Positions 51,132 through 57,268 of a stretch of DNA of 64,000 nt are shown in pieces. The position numbers were made by a program, and so were the translations under genes. The notes beneath the pieces are model-generated. The model was not told where the DNA came from. It saw only the letters and a program-made list of their open reading frames with translations, and searched no databases. Source of the DNA: DAOULY01 sp034414595 (GTDB taxonomy: Bacteria > Chloroflexota > Dehalococcoidia > SZUA-161 > JAUWZY01); assembly GCA_034414595.1 (NCBI GenBank), contig DAOULY010000016.1, positions 186,001 to 250,000 on the forward strand, in the 5' to 3' direction. Each line of letters begins with the position of its first letter. Positions within the stretch are counted from its first letter, which is position 1.

Positions 51132-51887
51132 TTATTCTCCTTCCTCTCCAGCTTCTGAAGTGGCCAGGAGCAGCTCCTCGGCCTTCTCTGCCGCCTCACG
51201 TCGGTTTTCCTTACCCTCCAGCACGGCATCGGCTATTATACTGCACAATAGCTTTACCGATTTGATTGCATCGTCATTGGCCGGGATAGGATAGTCAATC
51301 TCATCGGGATTGCAATCTGTATCCACAGTAGCCACTAAGGGAAGTTTCATTTTTTTGGCCTCAGCCACGGCGATTCTCTCCTTCATTGGGTCGATAATGA
51401 ACATAGCGCCGGGGATAGTGGTCATCTCCTTGACCCCGCCGAGAAGCCGCTCCAGATGAGAGATTTCCCGCTCTAATTGTAAAGCATCCTTCTTGGTCAA
51501 GCGCTCAAACTCACCGCGGGCTTTGCGATCCTCAAGCCGAACCAGATGGTCGATTCGAGATTGGACAGTGGCGAAGTTAGTGAGCATCCCTCCGAGCCAG
51601 CGCTGATTAACATAATATGCGCCACAGCGGCGAGCTTCCTCTTCCACTGTCTCCTGGGCCTGTTTCTTGGTGCCCACGAATACAATGTTCTGCCCATCGG
51701 CCACAAGATCTCTGACAAAATCGCACGCCTTGCTCAGCATGACCACAGTTTGTTCTAAATCAATAACGTGGATTCCTTCTCGCTGAGTAAATATATACTG
51801 TCTCATCCGCGGGTTCCAGCGGCTGGGCTGGTGACCGAAATGAACCCCGGCCTCGAGTAGCAGCTTTATCGGTATCGGCTCTTGCAC
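51132..51887 (-). CDS. rpsB: 30S ribosomal protein S2
   Basis: A 251-residue S2. The GTG start at 51887 has AGGAGG just upstream and gives the family start (VQEPIPIKLLLEAGVHFGHQ). Motifs include FVGTKKQAQETVEEEA, YYVNQRWLGGMLTNF and VDTDCNPDEIDYPIPAND. It is the first gene of the ten-gene operon ending with proS. Confidence 0.97.
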   Translation of the reverse strand: MQEPIPIKLLLEAGVHFGHQPSRWNPRMRQYIFTQREGIHVIDLEQTVVMLSKACDFVRDLVADGQNIVFVGTKKQAQETVEEEARRCGAYYVNQRWLGGMLTNFATVQSRIDHLVRLEDRKARGEFERLTKKDALQLEREISHLERLLGGVKEMTTIPGAMFIIDPMKERIAVAEAKKMKLPLVATVDTDCNPDEIDYPIPANDDAIKSVKLLCSIIADAVLEGKENRREAAEKAEELLLATSEAGEEGE

Positions 51888-51907
51888 ATATCCCTCCTGC
51901 AGTCTGA

Positions 51908-51936
51908 AGTTTACCATAGCGAGTGGCAAAAGACAA
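51908..51936 (-). promoter_or_regulatory. Promoter of the rpsB operon
   Basis: Minus-strand TTGTCT (51931-51936), 17 bases, TAAACT (51908-51913). The mRNA leader would be only about 15 bases. The -35 is nine bases from the -35 of the divergent CIRCE promoter. Confidence 0.65.
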
Positions 51937-51944
51937 TACAACGC

Positions 51945-51973
51945 TTGACAATAGGAGGTAAAAATGGTAGCTT
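51945..51973 (+). promoter_or_regulatory. Promoter of the fmdB-like/dtd operon
   Basis: TTGACA (51945-51950), 17 bases, TAGCTT (51968-51973). The CIRCE element starts six bases after it, covering the expected transcription start. Confidence 0.7.
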
Positions 51974-51978
51974 ATGTA

Positions 51979-52005
51979 TTAGCACTCTGGTGCCGAGAGT
52001 GCTAA
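51979..52005. promoter_or_regulatory. CIRCE element (HrcA operator)
   Basis: A perfect TTAGCACTC-N9-GAGTGCTAA. This is the HrcA repressor operator, normally found before groESL or dnaK. Here it overlaps the start of transcription of a zinc-ribbon protein and dtd. A G+C-rich inverted repeat (AAGCG/CGCTT type) follows in the leader. Confidence 0.95.
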
Positions 52006-52044
52006 TTAAGCGTCCTCAAAGGGCGCTTTTGTGGGGGGTCTGAT

Positions 52045-52380
52045 ATGCCGATCTACGAGTATGAATGTTGCCTGTGTCAGTTCCGCTTTGAACAGAGGCA
52101 ACATTTCGATGAGTCGGCGGTCAGCTCTTGTCCCCAATGCCAGGGCAAGGCGCGCCGTGTCCTCCATTCAGTGCCTGTAATCTATAAGGGAAGCGGATTT
52201 TACACAACGGACCATGCTGGGAAGGCGAATCCCTCCAGTTCCTCCAGCAGTAGCAGTTCAAAGAGCTCAAAGGTTGTGGAGAAGCCCGAGACGGGCAAGG
52301 AGTCTGATTCTTCCAGCAGTGGCAGCTCGAAGAGTTCAAAGGGTGAGGAGAGGCCCGAAGCAGGCAAGGGGGCAGATTGA
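52045..52380 (+). CDS. FmdB-type zinc-ribbon protein with Ser-rich tail
   Basis: A 111-residue protein. The N-terminal FmdB/CxxC zinc ribbon has MPIYEYECCLCQFRF and SCPQCQGKA, with two Cys pairs. The C-terminal part (about 64-110) is low complexity: two similar segments of Ser runs, Lys and EKPETGK/ERPEAGK. The stop overlaps the dtd TTG start. The CIRCE site places it under heat-shock control by inference. FmdB-like regulators are of unclear function. Confidence 0.85.
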   Translation: MPIYEYECCLCQFRFEQRQHFDESAVSSCPQCQGKARRVLHSVPVIYKGSGFYTTDHAGKANPSSSSSSSSSKSSKVVEKPETGKESDSSSSGSSKSSKGEERPEAGKGAD

Positions 52381-52820
52381 AGGCGCTGCTCCAGCGAGTG
52401 GCCCGAGCCGCGGTCAGCGTTGATCAGGAGGTCATCGGCAGCATCGACCGCGGCTTAGTTGTTTTATTGGGGGTTGGTAAGGGTGATTCAGAAGCTGATG
52501 CTCATTACCTGGCGCAGAAGATAGCCTCTCTGCGAATCTTCCCCGATGAGGCTGGCAAGTTGAACCTATCAGTATCGGATATCGGGGGCGGGATATTAGT
52601 GGTGAGCCAATTCACCCTGCTTGCCGATGCCAGGAAGGGTCGTCGCCCCAGCTTTGTCGACGCTGCTCCTCCCGAAGAAGCCGAGCCCCTGTTTGAGAAA
52701 TTCGTCAGCTATCTAAGAGAGACCGGACTCAGGATTGAAACAGGGCGCTTCAGAGTGCGCATGCTGGTAGAGATCCACAACGAGGGCCCGGTAACCATCA
52801 TGCTTGACAGCAAGGCCTAA
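52377..52820 (+). CDS. dtd: D-aminoacyl-tRNA deacylase
   Basis: A 147-residue Dtd that hydrolyses D-aminoacyl- and Gly-tRNA-Ala. The cross-subunit motif NEGPVT and SQFTLLADARKGRRPSF are visible. The TTG start overlaps the upstream stop (TTGA), with AAGGGGG preceding. Catalytic Thr is in SQFT. It is coupled to the CIRCE-controlled transcript. Confidence 0.96.
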   Translation: MKALLQRVARAAVSVDQEVIGSIDRGLVVLLGVGKGDSEADAHYLAQKIASLRIFPDEAGKLNLSVSDIGGGILVVSQFTLLADARKGRRPSFVDAAPPEEAEPLFEKFVSYLRETGLRIETGRFRVRMLVEIHNEGPVTIMLDSKA

Positions 52821-52824
52821 TTTC

Positions 52825-52838
52825 TGCAACTTGTTGCA
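52825..52838. promoter_or_regulatory. Nur-like operator at the Fur-family gene promoter
   Basis: TGCAACTTGTTGCA: inverted TGCAA-N4-TTGCA. It overlaps a likely -35 (TTGCAA, 52834-52839). The same motif occurs at 53301-53314 before cbiM. It resembles the Streptomyces Nur box (TTGCAA arms) as I recall. Autoregulation by the adjacent Fur-family protein is inferred. Confidence 0.7.
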
Positions 52839-52862
52839 ATAATTTCTCCGGTGTGGTATCAT
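52834..52862 (+). promoter_or_regulatory. Promoter of the Fur-family regulator, probably leaderless
   Basis: TTGCAA (52834-52839), 17 bases, and an extended -10 TGGTATCAT (TATCAT 52857-52862). Transcription would start at about 52869-52870, next to ATG 52871. Confidence 0.55.
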
Positions 52863-52870
52863 ATCAGCCG

Positions 52871-53281
52871 ATGGGTTGCTTTCAGGCACTGAGGGAACGG
52901 GGATACAGGCTCACACCGCAGCGACTGATGGTGCTTGAGGCCATTCATGACGCTGAAAGCCATGTAAGCGCTGAGGAAATCTATGCCCAGGTTCGAGCCA
53001 GATACCCCGAGGTCAACATCTCTACAGTATACAGGACCCTGGAGCTTCTGAAGAAGCTGGAGCTGGTTACGGAAACCGATCTCGGTGGCGGGATACTGCG
53101 CTATCACCATGTCGATAAGGGCCACCATCACCACCTTATCTGCCAGAAATGTGGCCGCATGTTTGATCTCGATGAGTCTGTGCTTGACTCCCTGAGTGGT
53201 GCCTTGATTCGGGAATATGGCTTTGTGCCTGATCTAAGACATTTGGCTATCTTTGGCCGCTGTCTCGACTGCCAGAAGTGA
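52871..53281 (+). CDS. Fur-family regulator (Nur/PerR-like)
   Basis: A 136-residue Fur superfamily repressor. The winged helix covers about 1-80 (RLTPQRLMVLEAI, VNISTVYRTLELL). The dimerisation domain has GHHHHLICQKCG and FGRCLDCQK, giving two CxxC zinc pairs and a His cluster for the sensed metal. The identical operator motif at its own promoter and before the cbi/nik transporter suggests a nickel (Nur) or cobalt sensor. The start ATG 52871 has no ribosome binding site but fits a leaderless transcript; GTG 52853 is an alternative. Confidence 0.9.
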   Translation: MGCFQALRERGYRLTPQRLMVLEAIHDAESHVSAEEIYAQVRARYPEVNISTVYRTLELLKKLELVTETDLGGGILRYHHVDKGHHHHLICQKCGRMFDLDESVLDSLSGALIREYGFVPDLRHLAIFGRCLDCQK

Positions 53282-53300
53282 AAAATTTTTACGCAGCAAG

Positions 53301-53320
53301 TGCAACTAATTGCAATTAGT
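53301..53320. promoter_or_regulatory. Nur-like operator and nested palindrome before cbiM
   Basis: TGCAACTAATTGCA (53301-53314) is the same inverted motif as at 52825. It overlaps a perfect 16-base palindrome, ACTAATTGCAATTAGT (53305-53320). A possible -10 TATAGA lies at 53329-53334, so the operators cover the -35 region. Repression of the transporter by the Fur-family protein is inferred. Confidence 0.75.
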
Positions 53321-53347
53321 TTGACCGGTATAGAAAGGGGGCCATAG

Positions 53348-54007
53348 ATGCATATACCGGATGGCTTTTTGAATATAGGCACCTGCGCCGTGACCGGCGT
53401 TGCCTCAGCGGCGACGGTAGGCTATTCCCTCAGGGTCGTAGGCCACAAACTCAGAGAAAAGCAAGTGCCTCTGATGGGAGTGCTGGGCGCCTTTATCTTC
53501 GCTGCCCAGATGCTGAACTTCCCCATCATTGGCGGCACTTCAGGGCATCTCATTGGCGCTGCCTTGGCTGCTATACTCCTGGGGCCCTGGGCCGGGGTAC
53601 TGATCATGACCTGCGTTCTCATTGTGCAGTGTCTTGTATTCCAGGACGGAGGCCTAATCGCCTTGGGTGCCAATGTGTTCAATATGGGCATCATCGCCAG
53701 CTTTACAGCGTATTATCTATACCGAGGTGTTACCTCTATCTTGGGCTTGAGCAGGAGGGGGACGCTGGTTGGCGGTTTCGTCGCCGCCTGGGGCTCTGTG
53801 TTCATAGCGTCTATCGCCTGTGCCATTGAGCTTGCGGTCTCAGGCACATCACCATTCTTTGTGGCCTTGTCGGCGATGGCGGGGATTCATGCCCTCATCG
53901 GCCTTGGCGAGGGGCTGATCACTGTGGCTGTGCTCAGTTTTGTTCTGGCGAGCAGAGCCGACCTCATGGAGTTAGCGAGGGCCAAGGAGGTGAAATATGA
54001 AGCTTAA
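53348..54007 (+). CDS. cbiM: ECF transporter substrate subunit CbiM/NikM
   Basis: A 219-residue metal-specificity membrane protein. The metal-binding N terminus is MHIPDG with Met1 and His2. About seven helices follow, with FPIIGGTSGHLIGAALAA typical of the family. Cobalt or nickel specificity cannot be told from this alone; the operators favour nickel. AAGGGGG precedes the ATG. The next gene overlaps it by 11 bases. Confidence 0.95.
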   Translation: MHIPDGFLNIGTCAVTGVASAATVGYSLRVVGHKLREKQVPLMGVLGAFIFAAQMLNFPIIGGTSGHLIGAALAAILLGPWAGVLIMTCVLIVQCLVFQDGGLIALGANVFNMGIIASFTAYYLYRGVTSILGLSRRGTLVGGFVAAWGSVFIASIACAIELAVSGTSPFFVALSAMAGIHALIGLGEGLITVAVLSFVLASRADLMELARAKEVKYEA

Positions 54008-54284
54008 GTGGTGGCACATCGGCCTGCTTCTGGCACTTGCTGTTGCTCTCATCTCGCCGCTTGCCTCCAGCTCCCCCGATGGGCTTGAGCGAGTTGCTGA
54101 GGATAAGGGATTTATCGAGACGGCCAAGGATGGTCCCTATAGTCTTATCGCAGACTATGTGTTCCCCGGAATCGGCAACGAGGCAGCGGCGACGATCCTG
54201 GCCGGTATCGTAGGCACTGTTATCCTCTTCGGCCTGACCTATGGTGTCGCTCGCTTGCTGCGGCTGAGGAGACGGGAAGCGTAA
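53997..54284 (+). CDS. PDGLE-domain ECF accessory protein (CbiN-like)
   Basis: A 95-residue protein with two membrane helices (about 7-25 and 66-86). The extracellular loop begins SSPDGLERVAEDKGF, the PDGLE signature. It takes the place of CbiN/NikN in metal ECF transporters. AAGGAGGT precedes the ATG. Confidence 0.9.
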   Translation: MKLKWWHIGLLLALAVALISPLASSSPDGLERVAEDKGFIETAKDGPYSLIADYVFPGIGNEAAATILAGIVGTVILFGLTYGVARLLRLRRREA

Positions 54285-54287
54285 TAT

Positions 54288-55070
54288 ATGAAGCATGGCT
54301 TTATCGATAAATATAGCCACTTGAATGGCTTCATCCAGAAGCTTGACCCCCGGGTCAAACTAATTGCTACCTTTGTCTTTATCATCGCTGTGGTCACCAC
54401 ACCCCCTACAATCTGGTGGGCGTTCATTTCTTATTTGATACTCATCTCGGGCCTGATCCTGTGCTCCAAGGTTCCCGTAACCTTCATACTAAAGCGGTCT
54501 CTGGTGATCATACCCTTCGTGGTGTTGATCGCCGTCTTCATCCCTTTCTTCGGACAAGGGGAGGTCGCTGGCAGCTACAATATCTGGCTATGGGAGGTAT
54601 CGGTCACTTACAGCGGGCTTCTCATCCTGTGGAATGTAGTGATCAAGGCCTGGCTCTCCATTTTAAGCCTGATCTTGCTTACTGCGACGACACCACTCCC
54701 TAATCTGCTAAAAGCGATGGAGCAGTTGAAGCTGCCCAAGTTAATGGTGACCATTCTTTCCTTTATGTATCGCTACATCTTCGTGCTTATCGATGAGGTG
54801 GGGCGGATGAAGCGAGCTCGAGATAGTCGCAGCTTTGGTGGCAGCAGACTGTGGCAAATCAAGACCATAGGCCACATGATCGGGGCCATGTTTATCAGGA
54901 GCTATGAGCGGGGGGAGCGAGTCTACCAGGCGATGCTGTCTCGGGGCTTTGACGGTCAGATACAAACAATGAATAGTCTGCAATTGCGCAGGAGCGACCT
55001 GTACTTTGCCAGCGCCTTCCTCGTTGCTGTCGCCTTGATCGGCATCCAGACCCACTTCCCAATCCTGTGA
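54288..55070 (+). CDS. cbiQ: ECF transporter transmembrane coupling subunit CbiQ
   Basis: A 260-residue EcfT-type membrane protein with about six helices and the coupling motifs ARDSRSFG-like (KRARDSRSFGG) and YERGERVYQAMLSRGFDG. It links CbiM to the ATPase. Start ATG 54288 is four bases after the PDGLE gene. Confidence 0.95.
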   Translation: MKHGFIDKYSHLNGFIQKLDPRVKLIATFVFIIAVVTTPPTIWWAFISYLILISGLILCSKVPVTFILKRSLVIIPFVVLIAVFIPFFGQGEVAGSYNIWLWEVSVTYSGLLILWNVVIKAWLSILSLILLTATTPLPNLLKAMEQLKLPKLMVTILSFMYRYIFVLIDEVGRMKRARDSRSFGGSRLWQIKTIGHMIGAMFIRSYERGERVYQAMLSRGFDGQIQTMNSLQLRRSDLYFASAFLVAVALIGIQTHFPIL

Positions 55071-55080
55071 AGGAGATATA

Positions 55081-55797
55081 TTGGAAAGGGCGGTAGAGAT
55101 AGAAAACCTCTCGTTCAGCTATCCGGATGGTCGGCAAGTCCTGGTGGACATTAACTTGACCATAGATAAAGGGGAGACAGTAGCCATTATTGGCCCTAAC
55201 GGAGCTGGGAAGTCAACCTTGCTCTTGCATCTCAATGGCATTCTAAACGGCAAGGGTATGGTAAGGATCCTCGGTACGCCCCTGAACGACAAAAATCTCA
55301 AGTGGATTCGGAGCAAGGTGGGGATGGTGTTTCAGGACCCTGATGATCAATTGTTCTCGCCTACGGTCTTTGATGACGTGGCCTTCGGCCCCATCAATAT
55401 CGGCTGTTCCCGGGAAGAGGTTCGAGAGCGAGTATCCCGAGCCCTGAACGGGGTTGGGATGAGCCATTACGAGCAGCGCTCTCCTCATCACCTCAGCGTG
55501 GGTGAGAAGAAGCGTATCGCTATCGCAACTGTCCTATCTATGGAGCCAGAGATCCTGGTCATAGATGAGCCCAGCGCTAATTTAGACCCCCGAGCCAAAT
55601 GGGACCTGATTGAGCTTCTTCGAGGTTTGCCTCTGACCAAATTGATCGCCAGTCATGACCTGGAATTGGTCCAGGCCTTATGTCAGCGCACCGTTGTCCT
55701 TGATGGGGGCCGCGTAGTCGGGGATGGCTTTACGCACTCGACTCTATTGGATGCTCCCTTTCTTCAGGCCCACGGCTTAGCCCCAGCGGTTACGTAA
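55081..55797 (+). CDS. cbiO: ECF transporter ATPase CbiO
   Basis: A 238-residue ABC ATPase. Walker A GPNGAGKST, Q-loop VFQDPDDQLF, signature LSVGEKKR and Walker B ILVIDEPSANLDP. TTG 55081 follows AAGGAG. It energises metal uptake with CbiM and CbiQ. It converges with the MFS gene, overlapping by 8 bases. Confidence 0.95.
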   Translation: MERAVEIENLSFSYPDGRQVLVDINLTIDKGETVAIIGPNGAGKSTLLLHLNGILNGKGMVRILGTPLNDKNLKWIRSKVGMVFQDPDDQLFSPTVFDDVAFGPINIGCSREEVRERVSRALNGVGMSHYEQRSPHHLSVGEKKRIAIATVLSMEPEILVIDEPSANLDPRAKWDLIELLRGLPLTKLIASHDLELVQALCQRTVVLDGGRVVGDGFTHSTLLDAPFLQAHGLAPAVT

Positions 55798-57256
55798 GTG
55801 GGGGCAGGGGCTCCTCTCTTTCTCTTTCTGGTCTGCCAATGCCTCCTGACAGCAGCGAGACCAAAAGAGCCAGACCGCAAAAAAACAATGACACCAGAAG
55901 GGCGTCTTGGAAACCTGCTATCAGGGATAGCCTATGGATTTCGCCCTGTTCCAGACCCGAAGTACCGAGCTCGGTAGCATGAAACAGCTGGCGGCTGGCA
56001 AAGATGGCCCCGGCGATGGCCATGCCGCTGGACATCCCTATTTGTCTTGTTGTAGCTATCGTCGCTGATGCTGTGCCCAGCCTTTCCTTTGTTACCGAGC
56101 CCATCATGGCACTGATATCGGGAGCTATGAACAATGCTCTGCCAAGTCCCAGCACTGCTAGGCCTAGCACGATCTCGCTGATGGAGGCAGCGCCGCTCAG
56201 TCTGCTGAGCATAAATAGCCCGAGGCAAACCAAGCCGAGACCGGTGGAGCACGGCAGCAGGGGGCCTACTCGGTCGTAGAGCCTGCCGCTCAGCGGCGCT
56301 ATGACGGCCCCCAAAAACCAGACGGTTAGCAACAACCAGCCAGCCTGAGATGAGGAATAGCCAATACCTTGTATCAGATAGAAGGGCATTAGGAAGATGA
56401 CTGCGGCTGATCCTAAGAAATAGATTAGATAACTGGACGTGGCTGCAGCGAAGATCCGGTTCCGAAACAGCCTCAAGTCGACCACCGGCTCGCGTGTCCT
56501 TTTTTCTACAACCAGGAACAGGGCGAGCAACACCAGACCGGCGATCCCCAAGCCGAGCACGAAGAAAGAAGTCCATCCCCGTGCTTGTCCCTGATTTACT
56601 ACCAAAAGTAGGCTGGCAAGGCCCCCGAAAAGGGTCACTGCTCCCCAGACATCGAGCTTTGGTCGTGTGTTGTGCGAGGATTCCTCTCTGAGCAGCGCCC
56701 ATGCCATCGCCGAGCCGATGATCCCGATGGGCAGTCTTACATAGAAGATAGATTGCCATCCGAGAGTGTCGAGGAGAAACCCGCCGATGGGCCAGCCGAT
56801 CATCATCCCGGCTGCGCTCACTGCTCCGATGGTGCCCAAGGCCTTGCCCCGTTCCCGGGCGGGAAAGGATGCGGTGACGATAGCATTGGACATGGTTATG
56901 ATCATAGCATGGCCTATGGCCTGGACTAAGCGGAATAGCAGAAGTTGGGCCATATTCTGGGCCAGGGCGCACAGGCCCAGACCCAGGGTGAAGATAATAA
57001 CACCAATGGTGTATACTCGCTTGTGGCCGAGGGCGTCGCCAAGCCGGCCGAAGGTGAGCATGAGGCCCGTGCCCACAAGCGTGTAAATTAGTGCTACCCA
57101 GAGCACTGTAGTCGGGCCAACCTGAAATACCTCACCGAGCTTGGGTAGGGAAATGGGGATGAGCGAAGTATCTAAGGTGACCAGAAAGGTGCCGAAGGAG
57201 ACGGTGACTATCGCTATCCACTTATAGGGGAAGCCTCTGCTGACCTGTTGTTCCAT
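55790..57256 (-). CDS. MFS transporter, DHA2 (14-helix) family
   Basis: A 488-residue exporter. LDTSLIPISLPKLGEVFQV and the motif A form GRLGDALGHKRVY are DHA2-like. About 14 helices are visible. It starts 12 bases after the formate-dehydrogenase-like gene on the same strand, so it may be in that operon. The substrate is unknown. Confidence 0.9.
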   Translation of the reverse strand: MEQQVSRGFPYKWIAIVTVSFGTFLVTLDTSLIPISLPKLGEVFQVGPTTVLWVALIYTLVGTGLMLTFGRLGDALGHKRVYTIGVIIFTLGLGLCALAQNMAQLLLFRLVQAIGHAMIITMSNAIVTASFPARERGKALGTIGAVSAAGMMIGWPIGGFLLDTLGWQSIFYVRLPIGIIGSAMAWALLREESSHNTRPKLDVWGAVTLFGGLASLLLVVNQGQARGWTSFFVLGLGIAGLVLLALFLVVEKRTREPVVDLRLFRNRIFAAATSSYLIYFLGSAAVIFLMPFYLIQGIGYSSSQAGWLLLTVWFLGAVIAPLSGRLYDRVGPLLPCSTGLGLVCLGLFMLSRLSGAASISEIVLGLAVLGLGRALFIAPDISAMMGSVTKERLGTASATIATTRQIGMSSGMAIAGAIFASRQLFHATELGTSGLEQGEIHRLSLIAGFQDALLVSLFFCGLALLVSLLSGGIGRPEREREEPLPPLT

Positions 57257-57268
57257 CTTTTGAAGAGA

